Counted from the stretch's first letter, positions 18,088 through 27,547 are shown. The stretch is DNA of 62,468 nt from Ignavibacteria bacterium (GCA_021286645.1 JAJTBZ010000101.1:1-62468), one strand, 5' to 3'. Notes: a model not told the origin generated them from the letters alone. A program made the numbers and translations.

Positions 18088-20397
18088 TTAAAACTCGTAT
18101 TCCATGCCAAGAATTGGCAAAGCGCCCCATTGATAAACAGTTTTTTGCTTATTGTCTTTCAGGTTCCAATAATACTGTGCTACATTCTGGTTATTATACG
18201 CGTTCCAGACAGAAATGTACACAACCAAATTTGATTTTTCGAAGAAAAAGCGCCTGTCAACCCGCAAATTCAGTGAGTGATAGGCAGGCATCCGCTCCGC
18301 ATTGGTCTTAGCATCGTCAGTTACGCCCGTACCGGCAATTGCCGAAGCAGCCGCATCAAATGGTGTATAGGGAATACCCCCTGCAATAACCCAACGAGCA
18401 CTGAATTCCCAGTTCTCATCAGGTTTATAACCGCCGGAAAGGTTAAAAATATATTGGTTGTCATATAATCGGTTTCTCTCAACGCCATCCAAACCAGTAT
18501 ATTTTGAACGGAACCATGTACCGCTGACTACTCCATAAAAATCGTGTGCTAATTTCTTCTGTACCATAACCTCAACACCGTATGTCTGTGCCTTTCCTTC
18601 TGATACCAGGTTCGGGTAACTCCCCATAAAATTCTCCCCTGCCTGCATTTCATCCAACATAAATGCTGAGGGTGAAAGCGGGTTCATTGGAAAATTTTTA
18701 TACTTTTTCAGGTAGCCCTCGATGGTTAGTTTAGTATCCACATTCAATAAATAGCCATATCCAATGCCAAACTGTTCTGCTTTAAGATCGCTCAGTTCCT
18801 TATTTTTTGGGTTTTGTGCATGCATTACCATTGGCAAGGTCTGAGAATACATCCCCGCATAAGCGGTAATTTCCGAAACCGGGCTCAATAGCAATTGAAT
18901 TGATGCTTTCGGAGTAATACTCAGCCTTTCGGTAAAACTAAAGTAGTCGGCCCTGCAGCCGGTTGTTAACGTTACACCGCTAATCGGGGTTAGAAAGTAC
19001 TGTAGAAACGCCCCTGCTTTGTATTCTTGCATGCGCTTATTAAACTGTATTGAAGGTTCTACTGCCCCATTGGTGAGTTGTCTGCTTCCATAATAATTAT
19101 CATAATCATGGAAATAGTATTTCGCTTCCAATCCGAATTCAAGGCTATGCCGGTCATGCAGTTTAAGGTGATTACTATTACGGAACTTTAATGTTCGTTC
19201 CTTTGAACGGTTTTTAAATAACAACCTTTGTGTAGTTGTCTCAAAATAATCCTCAGTAAAATAATCTGTCGTTAAACTTACCGAGTTTCTGGAATATGCT
19301 TTTTCATTCCAGAGTGTTTTTAATGCAATTCCGGTAGTTTGCTCATAAATATCCTGATGTGCAAACGCCGTCATATCATTTTCTTCTGCCACTTTATTAT
19401 CGGTACTATAGTTGTCATAACCGCCGGTACTGAGAATTTCAAGAGTATTTTTCGGCGAGATATCATAGACGCCTTTGAATTGATAATCGGCATAATTAGG
19501 TGCTACGGTAGACCCCACGTTTATCCATTTTACCAGCATATCAAGATAACTGCGTCTGACAGAAAGCACCCAGCTGCCTTTTTCTGCAATAGGTCCCTCG
19601 GCTACACCGCCAATGCCCATAAGACTAAAATCAAGTTGAACCTGTGTTTTAGCCCTGTTTCCCTCCCGAAAACTCATGTCAATAACAGAAGAAAGCCAGT
19701 CTCCATAAGAAGCATTCAACCCGCCCGGGGCAAATGATACATCCCTCAGTAAATCGACATTTATATTACCGAGAGCTCCCCCGGTTGAGCCCTGTGAGGG
19801 GAAATGATTAATATTGGGGACCTCTATATCATCGATAAAGAAGCCATTTTCCATCGGGTTGCCCCCGCGAACAATAAGACTATTTTTCTGATCATCAACC
19901 TTCCCCAGTGATGGCAGAGAAAACAAAATTCTACTGATATCGCCTGCCGAGCCCGGAGCCCTGCGTACTTCCTCATAGGAAAATGCCTGTGCAGTTACGG
20001 CACTTCCCGGTGTTTGATTAAAATAGCCCGTATTCACAACTACCTCACCGGTTTGGTACGTTGCAGGTTTTAGTTCAAAAACCACCTCTGTCTGACGATT
20101 TACCCTTACGATGATATCTGTTAGTGTTTGGTCGTTATAACTTAGATACGTTGCTTTGATAGTTCGGGAACCGACCGGTACATTTTTTATACAAAAACTT
20201 CCATTTTCATCTGCCGCTGCACCAAGCTTAGTTCCAGAAACAACTATATTTGCCCCGACAAGAGGCGATTTTGTCTCTATATCCATTATTTTACCCCGAA
20301 TCTCCCCTGTTCCCGTTGCTTGTGCATTGATTCTGGTCGGGTTTATAAATAGCAGAATACTCAATAAATACACGATAAATTTTATTTTATTTAACAT
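18088..20397 (-). CDS. TonB-dependent receptor with carboxypeptidase-regulatory-like N-terminal domain
   Basis: Outer-membrane active-transport receptor of 769 residues. Signal peptide about 1-25; a CarboxypepD_reg-like domain (about 30-115; GEIRGKIMDIETKSPLVGAN, GSFCIKNVPVG); a plug domain (about 130-240; VRGGNPMENGFFIDDIEVPN); then the beta-barrel. It is of the smaller class, not the SusC size, and no SusD partner is adjacent. The substrate is not evident; similar receptors take up metal chelates, vitamins or peptides. A -7-like TAAATTTG sits on the minus strand at 20457-20450. The TetR regulator gene lies upstream on the same strand, 225 bases away, and might control it, though the TetR operator is only seen at tetR itself. 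Confidence 0.92.
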   Translation of the reverse strand: MLNKIKFIVYLLSILLFINPTRINAQATGTGEIRGKIMDIETKSPLVGANIVVSGTKLGAAADENGSFCIKNVPVGSRTIKATYLSYNDQTLTDIIVRVNRQTEVVFELKPATYQTGEVVVNTGYFNQTPGSAVTAQAFSYEEVRRAPGSAGDISRILFSLPSLGKVDDQKNSLIVRGGNPMENGFFIDDIEVPNINHFPSQGSTGGALGNINVDLLRDVSFAPGGLNASYGDWLSSVIDMSFREGNRAKTQVQLDFSLMGIGGVAEGPIAEKGSWVLSVRRSYLDMLVKWINVGSTVAPNYADYQFKGVYDISPKNTLEILSTGGYDNYSTDNKVAEENDMTAFAHQDIYEQTTGIALKTLWNEKAYSRNSVSLTTDYFTEDYFETTTQRLLFKNRSKERTLKFRNSNHLKLHDRHSLEFGLEAKYYFHDYDNYYGSRQLTNGAVEPSIQFNKRMQEYKAGAFLQYFLTPISGVTLTTGCRADYFSFTERLSITPKASIQLLLSPVSEITAYAGMYSQTLPMVMHAQNPKNKELSDLKAEQFGIGYGYLLNVDTKLTIEGYLKKYKNFPMNPLSPSAFMLDEMQAGENFMGSYPNLVSEGKAQTYGVEVMVQKKLAHDFYGVVSGTWFRSKYTGLDGVERNRLYDNQYIFNLSGGYKPDENWEFSARWVIAGGIPYTPFDAAASAIAGTGVTDDAKTNAERMPAYHSLNLRVDRRFFFEKSNLVVYISVWNAYNNQNVAQYYWNLKDNKQKTVYQWGALPILGMEYEF

Positions 20398-20622
20398 ACT
20401 ACATTCAAAAAAAGTGAAATTAATAGGATTATTATCACGTAAGCGATGGCAAATTTATCCGAAATAGCCATATTCGAACCTGTTAAGTGATTAGTTTATA
20501 TCGCTAACATACTATACGCGTCATCATCTTTATGGAAAAGGCAAAGCAATACCCCTACCATAGAATGGCATCATTGAAAATTTGTTGTAACTGGTTCTTA
20601 GAAAACCGGACTACCCTGCATG

Positions 20623-21225
20623 CTAATTTTTATTACCAGGTAGCATTTCCCGCAAATGCATACTGGCTAAGGCAGCATCAGCAAGTTTTTCCTTGGTAAC
20701 CTGGTCATGTAAATCGAATGTGCATGATTCCTTGTAAAATTCAGGCATCAATCCTGAGAGTAGCACCCCATTGAAAGCACAAATCAATCGAATCTTTATC
20801 TGCTCAGGATCCCCGTAGTGCAAACTGATTCGTTCGGCCATTTTGTTTAACAAAGCACCAAATCCCTTCGCGAATTTTGTCTGTAAATTTCGATTGTACA
20901 CTACTTCATAAAGGTGCGATCGGGTAATATTCGGATATCTGAGCGTGCCTTCAATTATATACATGAAAAAGGATTTAAGTACGGCCGCGGGGTTGTTTTC
21001 CACTAATGGGATCATTTCCTCCATATCGGAAAAAAGGTTAACCAAAGTTAAATCAAGAGCCTCATCCATTAAGGCCTCCTTGTTACCAAAGTAGTAATTA
21101 ATTGCCGCAACATTCACATTTGCTTTCTGCGCTACCATTCGTACCGTAATATTATGCTTTTCTGTTTCTTCCATAAGAAGCAAAGTTGCTTCCAGTATCT
21201 GCCTGCGTTGATCCTCAGTTTTCAT
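20623..21225 (-). CDS. TetR/AcrR-family transcriptional regulator
   Basis: A 200-residue repressor-like protein. The N-terminal helix-turn-helix reads ITVRMVAQKANVNVAAINYYFGNKEALMDEAL (residues about 25-56, seen in two parts), the standard TetR DNA-binding domain with the NYYFGNKE signature. The C-terminal ligand/dimer domain is not assignable to a ligand class. Its own upstream region carries a strong promoter with two palindromes over the start of transcription, so autorepression is likely. Possible target genes are itself and the downstream TonB-dependent receptor. Confidence 0.92.
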   Translation of the reverse strand: MKTEDQRRQILEATLLLMEETEKHNITVRMVAQKANVNVAAINYYFGNKEALMDEALDLTLVNLFSDMEEMIPLVENNPAAVLKSFFMYIIEGTLRYPNITRSHLYEVVYNRNLQTKFAKGFGALLNKMAERISLHYGDPEQIKIRLICAFNGVLLSGLMPEFYKESCTFDLHDQVTKEKLADAALASMHLREMLPGNKN

Positions 21226-21255
21226 GAATCGACCTAAACTGGTTTTGAATTATTT

Positions 21256-21280
21256 AAACAATTGTTTTAAACACTTGTTT
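21256..21280. promoter_or_regulatory. Tandem palindromic operator of the TetR gene
   Basis: Two 12-base sites with the same arms, AAACAATTGTTT at 21256-21267 and AAACACTTGTTT at 21269-21280, start 13 bases apart and both read AAACAnnTGTTT. They lie just downstream of the -10 box, over the expected transcription start, where repressor binding would block initiation. Together with flanking ATTTAAACA and TGTTTAAAT they form a larger inverted repeat (21252-21284). Confidence 0.7.
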
Positions 21281-21281
21281 A

Positions 21282-21311
21282 AATATAATGAAAATTGTTC
21301 CGTATTGTCAA
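21282..21311 (-). promoter_or_regulatory. Sigma70-type promoter of the TetR gene
   Basis: On the minus strand TTGACA (21311-21306), an 18-base spacer, and TATATT (21287-21282). It is the best housekeeping-type promoter in the window and points at the TetR gene start 57 bases further on. Confidence 0.65.
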
Positions 21312-21620
21312 GTTATTTTTCTTATCAGCCATTTATCAGTACGCGGGGAACAGATAAAATATATTAAATAAACCCTGTTAATATATTATTTTATAATATG
21401 TTATAGATATTTTCAATAATCAGTATTAATTGGTTGGCGTAAGTTGTTTGGTTAAACCCATAATAGAGTTTTTTGAATTGCAGGTACTGATATTTTTATT
21501 AATAATATCTGAAGTGCGCGGTCAGGTGATATATCTTATGTGCTTAAATAACAAGATGATAACTTAAGTAATACAAAAAGATATAAATAATTCTTACATA
21601 TTACCAATTAAAATTATCTA
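21312..21620. other. AT-rich intergenic stretch
   Basis: About 310 bases between the TetR promoter and the next gene end. It contains short AT-only inverted repeats, such as GATATT / AATATC (21489-21509), but no frame with coding features, no clear terminator and no recognised RNA. Confidence 0.4.
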
Positions 21621-22835
21621 CTACTTCGAACCCTTATCCTTTTTGTGTAGATAATATAAAACCGAGACTATACTAATAATAAGAAGACTAAATAACCCTA
21701 CATATCCTGAGATTGAAGGTTGTATCTTTGGCGATGCAAAAGCTGCTTCACAACTCACCTGAACTTCTTCAAGCCCATCTTTCGGCATCCCTTCCCAATT
21801 TCGAGTAGGATAATCTTCTGCCTTTATAGTGTCATTCCCGTAAATTATATAGTACTCGGCCGCATGCGGAAAATTGGCAATCAATTCATGTACCGGCCCA
21901 AGCGCGTAAATGCTGTCTATCGATACCGGGGTTTGATTGTCATTTTGTATGGTAATCAAAAAATTATTAGCCCTTACCATCGGGAATCGGCATATATTAG
22001 TGTCAAAGCTGGAAATATAACCGGAATACAGATGGCTAAATCGGGGGACCCATTCCCTACCCTGGCGAATACTATCGGAAGCGGATTCTATTTCAACAGT
22101 TCGAATAAAATCAACTTTATTCCTGATTGTTAATCGCAGCTGTGAAACAGGTACCATAACCGGCAATTGCACACTTACAATTGTACGTTTATTAATTTTA
22201 TCCTGTTTTGTAATAATCTTAACCGGATTATATAACCGTGTTTCCATTGGGGTTGCCGAGTACTCACTAAAAACCGCGTTTAATGTAAATAGTTTGATAT
22301 TTGCATTTTGAACCTTTACCCGGTAATACCGGCAGGTACTTACGTGAGAAAAATTAATGGTATTATAAGTAAAATCGGTTTGGCCCTCCTGTACAACCAT
22401 AACACGTGCTTTTTCTACTATTTGCGCCCAATTTTTCTGATTATTACTACCTTCAACGCTTACAACCCAGTCATAGTATTTCTCCGATGAGTTCAACTCA
22501 ATCCGATTAATCCGTTCTCCACCCGGGACTTCAAATATAAAGGCATTGTCCTCATTGAAACTCTTTTTTACCGGTACATAATCAACTACTGTCCAATCCA
22601 ACTTATCATGAGCAATTCTGAATAAATACGGAATAGTTATTGTATCTTTTGCATTAACACCAATTAACCGAATATCCCGGCAATCCCTGGTCAGGTGTTG
22701 AAATATGCTATCGGGCAGAACTATCCTTTGCCAGGAATCTTTAACATGATGCAACTGACGTTTGTATTTAAACGCTTCAAATTGTGCAGGGTAACATATA
22801 GAGATAACACACAGGAACAGAATTATTGTTTTCAT
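21621..22835 (-). CDS. DUF3999-like exported, membrane-anchored protein
   Basis: A 404-residue protein with a signal peptide (MKTIILFLCVISICYPAQ) and one C-terminal transmembrane helix (about 377-395) before a KKDKGSK tail, so most of it faces the periplasm. Two beta-rich halves are visible; YYDWVVSVEGSNNQKNW and YYRVKVQNANIKLFTLN resemble the discoidin-like (F5/8 type C) strands of DUF3999 proteins. That family is often paired with DUF2339 membrane proteins and has no established function; no DUF2339 gene is near here. Start ATG 22835 has AGAAGAG upstream. It appears to be transcribed alone. Confidence 0.6.
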   Translation of the reverse strand: MKTIILFLCVISICYPAQFEAFKYKRQLHHVKDSWQRIVLPDSIFQHLTRDCRDIRLIGVNAKDTITIPYLFRIAHDKLDWTVVDYVPVKKSFNEDNAFIFEVPGGERINRIELNSSEKYYDWVVSVEGSNNQKNWAQIVEKARVMVVQEGQTDFTYNTINFSHVSTCRYYRVKVQNANIKLFTLNAVFSEYSATPMETRLYNPVKIITKQDKINKRTIVSVQLPVMVPVSQLRLTIRNKVDFIRTVEIESASDSIRQGREWVPRFSHLYSGYISSFDTNICRFPMVRANNFLITIQNDNQTPVSIDSIYALGPVHELIANFPHAAEYYIIYGNDTIKAEDYPTRNWEGMPKDGLEEVQVSCEAAFASPKIQPSISGYVGLFSLLIISIVSVLYYLHKKDKGSK

Positions 22836-23027
22836 CTACTCTTCTATTTTTCATAGTACGCAGAATCTGAATGACAGGCAGACTGCTATTTGTATCCGGG
22901 AAAATAATTTTTCCGTGACACGGGTTAAAATTCGCAATTTTTCATAAACCTGACAAATTATACACGAGAATTTTATTAATCCGCGCCAATTGCCTGAGCG
23001 GAGTAATCTTTTAGCATTGTCTTAATG

Positions 23028-23058
23028 TTTTAGGAGCTTAGTTTTTTTTGTATCTTTG
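23028..23058 (+). promoter_or_regulatory. Putative promoter of mutS overlapping its start region
   Basis: TATCTTTG at 23051-23058 matches TAnnTTTG, and TTTT lies 19 bases upstream where TTTG is expected. The mutS ATG is only four bases further on, so the transcript may have little or no leader. Confidence 0.45.
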
Positions 23059-23062
23059 TGAC

Positions 23063-25690
23063 ATGCAACAGACACCATTAATGACTCAGTATTATCAGGT
23101 AAAAACAGCTTATCCTGATACAATTTTATTATTTCGCGTAGGCGATTTTTATGAAACCTTCGAGGAAGATGCAAAAACTGCATCGAGAGTCTTAGGTATA
23201 ACCCTTACAAAACGTGCAAACGGTGCGGCTGGTGAGGTACCCTTGGCTGGTTTTCCCCATCACGCGCTTGATACATACATGCCGAAACTTGTCCGGGCCG
23301 GATTCAGAGTAGCAGTTTGCGAACAAATGGAGAATCCAAAGTTCGCCAAAGGTATTGTAAAGCGTGAAGTTACCGAGGTTGTTACCCCCGGGGTGGCTTT
23401 TTCGGATAAACTGCTGGATCATAAGAAAAATAATTACCTGATGGCCGTAGCTTCTCAAAATGAAACTGCGGGAATTGCCTTCTGCGATGTTTCCACGGGT
23501 GAATTCTATACCTATGAAATTCCTTATAATGCACTGTTACAGCATATAGAACACATTTCTCCCGCCGAGATTTTAGCCCCTCGTACAATTAAAAACTATA
23601 TTGAATCGAACGCGCAAAAGCTTGCCTTACAAATGCGCATTACCCGCATTGATGACTGGATTTTTAATCTCGAATATGCCCAGGATCTGTTAACAAGGCA
23701 TTTTGCCAGTGTTTCATTAAAGGGGTTTGGTATTGAGCGATTATACCTGGGAGTGATTGCTGCGGGTACTATTCTGCATTATCTGAATGAGAGCCAGAGG
23801 GCTAACCTGCCGCATATCAGGAAAATTGCTATCTATAATCCTTCCGATTATATGATTCTTGATAATGCTGCCCGTAGAAATCTGGAGATAATTTTTTCGA
23901 TGCAGGAAGGTACACGCGAAGGCTCACTTATCTCGATCCTGGATTTTACCGAAACTCCTATGGGAGGCCGTTTATTGAAAAAGTGGATTTCCGCTCCACT
24001 TATTACACTTGAACCCATTTTACAAAGGCAGAACGCGGTCGATGAATTATTGCACCAAAAGGAAAAACGAACAGCTATTTCTTCTGCCCTGCGTGAAATA
24101 GGTGATCTTGAACGCTTAATATCGAAAGTTTGTACCGGAAGAGCCAACCCGCGGGATATTGTTGGATTGCGTACATCCTTTGAAAAACTTCCGGTAATTC
24201 GGGCTGCCCTAACTGATTCAGCATCAACTCTATTGCAATTTATCCATAATCAGATTAATCCACTGGATGAACTACAGAGAAAAATTCACGATACGATAGT
24301 TGATCACCCCCCGCTTAACCTGACTGAAGGTGGTGTAATTCGGAACGGTATTTCCCCCGAATTGGATGAATTACGCGATTTAGCTATTAACAGCAAAGAT
24401 TGGATCGCTAATCTCCAGAAAACTGAACGTGAGCGGACGGGAATTTCGTCACTAAAAGTAAATTTTAACAAGGTTTTCGGTTACTATATCGAAATAAGCA
24501 ATGCAAATAAGGATAAAATTCCCGCTGATTATATCCGTAAGCAAACATTAGTAAATTGCGAACGCTTTATTACACCGGATCTGAAAGAGTACGAAGAAAA
24601 AATACTTCATGCTGAAGAAAAAATATACGATCTCGAAACAGAACTGTTTAACGCGCTTCGTTTCGATATAGCTGAATTTGCCGAAGATATTCAGAAAAAT
24701 GCACGACTCATAGCTCAGGCAGACTGCCTAAACTCTCTGGCCGAATGCGCAGCCAGAAATAAGTATATTAAACCTGTTCTTACCGATGATTTTACTTTAG
24801 AGATAATTGGCGGCAGGCACCCGGTTGTTGAGCAAATATTGCCACCAGGCGTTAAATTCACTCCCAATGATACAATACTGGATAACCAGGAGAACCAGAT
24901 TGTTTTGTTAACCGGTCCTAATATGGCCGGGAAATCGGTGTATTTGCGACAAATAGGTTTAATGGTACTACTGGCGCAGATTGGTTCATTTGTACCCGCA
25001 GAACGCGCTACCATTGGCATTGTAGACCGTATATTTACCCGTGTCGGGGCGAGTGACAATATTTCTGCCGGAGAAAGTACTTTTTTGGTTGAAATGCAGG
25101 AAGCCGCGAATATCTTAAATAATGCTACCAATAGAAGTCTGATTCTTCTCGATGAAATAGGCCGTGGTACCAGTACATTTGATGGCATTTCTATTGCGTG
25201 GTCTATTACGGAATATCTTCACGAAATGCCTCAATGCCAGGCTAAAACGGTATTTGCAACTCACTACCACGAGCTCAACGAGCTTTCCGAATTATTCCCC
25301 AGAATTCGCAACTTTAAAGTTGAAGTGCGGGAACATGGCGATAAAGTAATATTCCTGCATAAAGTTAGTCAGGGGCGCGCCGATCATAGTTATGGCATTC
25401 AGGTTGCACAGATGGCTGGTTTGCCGAAAGTCGTGACAGACAGGGCTAAAGAGATTTTAATGAATCTGGAAAGTAAGGAATTAACCCCTTACGAGGTGAA
25501 GAAAGAAAAACTCTCGAAGATCATTACAAAACAGCCTACTATGCAATTGAGCCTATTTGAGTTTAAAGATGAAAAACTTCGGAAAGCAATTGATGATATT
25601 GAAGTTGATTCATTGACTCCGATTCAGGCACTCAATAAACTCTATGAGTTAAAAAACGATATCAAGAAAGAAACTCCCGAGCAGGAATAA
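23063..25690 (+). CDS. mutS: DNA mismatch repair protein MutS
   Basis: Recognises mispairs and starts mismatch repair. The 875-residue protein has the mismatch-binding Phe-x-Glu in RVGDFYETF, connector and lever domains, and the ATPase domain with Walker A GPNMAGKSVYL, the ST motif SAGESTFLVEM, Walker B LILLDEIGRGTSTFDG and the conserved ATHYHEL. A short C-terminal helix region (LSLFEF...) follows, typical of MutS1, with no Smr domain as in MutS2. I place the start at ATG 23063 (MQQTPLMTQYY), which matches the family N-terminus; an in-frame TTG at 23048 falls inside the likely promoter. There is no Shine-Dalgarno sequence before 23063. Confidence 0.97.
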   Translation: MQQTPLMTQYYQVKTAYPDTILLFRVGDFYETFEEDAKTASRVLGITLTKRANGAAGEVPLAGFPHHALDTYMPKLVRAGFRVAVCEQMENPKFAKGIVKREVTEVVTPGVAFSDKLLDHKKNNYLMAVASQNETAGIAFCDVSTGEFYTYEIPYNALLQHIEHISPAEILAPRTIKNYIESNAQKLALQMRITRIDDWIFNLEYAQDLLTRHFASVSLKGFGIERLYLGVIAAGTILHYLNESQRANLPHIRKIAIYNPSDYMILDNAARRNLEIIFSMQEGTREGSLISILDFTETPMGGRLLKKWISAPLITLEPILQRQNAVDELLHQKEKRTAISSALREIGDLERLISKVCTGRANPRDIVGLRTSFEKLPVIRAALTDSASTLLQFIHNQINPLDELQRKIHDTIVDHPPLNLTEGGVIRNGISPELDELRDLAINSKDWIANLQKTERERTGISSLKVNFNKVFGYYIEISNANKDKIPADYIRKQTLVNCERFITPDLKEYEEKILHAEEKIYDLETELFNALRFDIAEFAEDIQKNARLIAQADCLNSLAECAARNKYIKPVLTDDFTLEIIGGRHPVVEQILPPGVKFTPNDTILDNQENQIVLLTGPNMAGKSVYLRQIGLMVLLAQIGSFVPAERATIGIVDRIFTRVGASDNISAGESTFLVEMQEAANILNNATNRSLILLDEIGRGTSTFDGISIAWSITEYLHEMPQCQAKTVFATHYHELNELSELFPRIRNFKVEVREHGDKVIFLHKVSQGRADHSYGIQVAQMAGLPKVVTDRAKEILMNLESKELTPYEVKKEKLSKIITKQPTMQLSLFEFKDEKLRKAIDDIEVDSLTPIQALNKLYELKNDIKKETPEQE

Positions 25691-26171
25691 TACCCCTGAA
25701 TGGAAATCATTGCCATTCACCATGGGTGTATAAATATTTTGAATGATGGCATGCAAATAGTTGTAGATTAGATCCCATTTTATAAAACGGATCAGGAACA
25801 AGTCTTCCTGATCCGTTTTCAGTTTGCAAAACCTCAAAAGATACATTTGTTGATTGCGAATGAAGTATAATATAATCCCGCTTTGTTGAAAACATACAAA
25901 GATGGTTCCAGAATTCAGTCCCTCTGATAAATATGCTGCTATGGCAGTTAAAAAATGGCAAATATGAATATTTTTCCGTAAATTGCACGTAAATGTTGCT
26001 ACATAGAACAAAAATGAATATTAGTACAGAATCCCACAGAAGTTATTTCGTTTCGAACTTTGAAAACGTTTTTTAAACGCTTTCTCCCTATCAATTTGTC
26101 TTCTCCAGGCCGATAATCGGCGAATAAAAATATTTGAACGCATTTATATCATATTTGTAAGTGAGAATACT
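25691..26171. other. Intergenic region with strong terminator
   Basis: 481 bases between mutS and the aminotransferase. It holds a long hairpin (25784-25819). Near its end CATATTTG (26150-26157), one base off the TAnnTTTG element, may belong to the promoter of the aminotransferase. Minus-strand open frames here have no coding character. Confidence 0.4.
25784..25819. terminator. Long perfect hairpin, bidirectional terminator
   Basis: Fifteen-base-pair perfect stem, AAAACGGATCAGGAA pairing with TTCCTGATCCGTTTT, with loop CAAGTC. A/T-rich arm ends serve as U tracts on either strand. It lies 94 bases after mutS. Confidence 0.75.
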
Positions 26172-27521
26172 ATGGCACTAATACAAGGACAACATCCCAC
26201 AGCGGAAAGAGTAGCACCCGAGCATGTACATGAGCATTTAAAACGCACCATGCTTGTTGACGGGTTCGATATCGTATTGGATATGCAAAATAGCAGAGAC
26301 TGTTTTCTCCGTGACGCACGAACCGGTGAAGATTATCTTGACTTTTTTACATTTTTTGCTTCAAACCCGTTAGGCATGAACCATCCGAAATTGCACGAAG
26401 AACCATTCAAAGCAAGACTTTTGGATGCAGCATTACATAAACCTTCAAATTCTGATATGTACACTACCTATATGGCAGATTTTGTAAATACATTTTCACG
26501 AATTGCAAAACCGGATCATTTTAAATATCTATTTTTTGTAGAGGGCGGCTCTGTAGCGGTTGAAAACGGCTTAAAAGCTGCGTTTGACTGGAAGGTGCAG
26601 AAGAACTTTGCAAAAGGATATATAGAAGAAAAGGGTCATAAGGTTATTCACTTTAAAGAAGCATTCCATGGCCGTACGGGTTATTCCCTCTCATTAACCA
26701 ATACCGATCCCAGTAAAATAAAATATTTCCCTAAGTTCGATTGGCCCCGGGTTAGTAATCCCAAGATTATATTCCCGCTCGAACAAAATCTTGAAGCAGT
26801 TATTGAGGCAGAAAATAAGTCAATTGCTGAAATACACAAAGCGATTGCAGAAAACCCTGATGATATTGCATTGATTATACTGGAGCCGATACAATGCGAG
26901 GGTGGAGATAATTTCTTCAGACCAGAATTTTTATTAAAACTCCGCCAGATAGCCGATGAAAATGATATCCTTTTAATGTTCGACGAAGTGCAGACCGGTC
27001 TGGGAATTACCGGTAAGATGTGGACTTCAGAATACTATGTAATGCCCGATATTATTTCATTTGGTAAAAAAGTACAGGCGTGCGGTATTATGGCCAGTGA
27101 GCGGTTGGATGAAGTGCCCACTAATTGCTTCCGTACTTCCAGCCGGATTAATTCTACATGGGGAGGAAATCTGGCAGATATGGTTCGTTCAACCCGGATG
27201 CTGGAAATAATGCATGAAGACAATATCCTTGAGAATGTTCGCTATAATGGAGGCTACCTACTGGACTCATTACGTGCTCTGGAAACAGAATTTCCTCAAC
27301 TCGTGTCACAAGCCCGTGGACTTGGTTTGTTGTGTTCCTTTAATCTTCCCAATCCTGAAATTCGTGATGCATTTAAAGATGCTCTATATCAGGATAAAAT
27401 GATTCTACTCGGATGCGGGAAAAGTACAGTTCGTTTCCGCACCCCTTTAAATGTTACACGTGAGCATATTGATATGGGTTTGAAAAAAATTCGAAATGCA
27501 TTACATTCATTAAGTAAATAA
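26172..27521 (+). CDS. lat: L-lysine 6-transaminase
   Basis: Class III PLP-dependent aminotransferase that moves the epsilon-amino group of lysine to 2-oxoglutarate, giving 2-aminoadipate 6-semialdehyde and glutamate. The 449 residues show the Lat pattern: SNPLGMNHPKL near the N-terminus, FVEGGSVAVENGLKAAFDWK, FHGRTGYSLSLTNT, EPIQCEGGDNFFR, FDEVQTGLGITGKMW, and the PLP lysine in ISFGKKVQACGIM (Lys299 or Lys300). These blocks are specific to lysine 6-aminotransferase rather than ornithine or GABA aminotransferases. Family use is lysine catabolism or supply of a piperideine precursor; no partner dehydrogenase is next to it. Single gene. Confidence 0.93.
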   Translation: MALIQGQHPTAERVAPEHVHEHLKRTMLVDGFDIVLDMQNSRDCFLRDARTGEDYLDFFTFFASNPLGMNHPKLHEEPFKARLLDAALHKPSNSDMYTTYMADFVNTFSRIAKPDHFKYLFFVEGGSVAVENGLKAAFDWKVQKNFAKGYIEEKGHKVIHFKEAFHGRTGYSLSLTNTDPSKIKYFPKFDWPRVSNPKIIFPLEQNLEAVIEAENKSIAEIHKAIAENPDDIALIILEPIQCEGGDNFFRPEFLLKLRQIADENDILLMFDEVQTGLGITGKMWTSEYYVMPDIISFGKKVQACGIMASERLDEVPTNCFRTSSRINSTWGGNLADMVRSTRMLEIMHEDNILENVRYNGGYLLDSLRALETEFPQLVSQARGLGLLCSFNLPNPEIRDAFKDALYQDKMILLGCGKSTVRFRTPLNVTREHIDMGLKKIRNALHSLSK

Positions 27522-27547
27522 ATTAAATTCTTAACACTACTTGCAAG

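Noticed and set aside
18088-20397. TonB receptor as part of a SusC/SusD polysaccharide locus
   Set aside because: At 769 residues it is too short for SusC, and no SusD-like or glycoside hydrolase gene is adjacent.
25649-26011. Overlapping minus-strand frames of 93 and 120 codons after mutS
   Set aside because: They run through the perfect hairpin at 25784-25819 and have no ribosome-binding site or coding bias.
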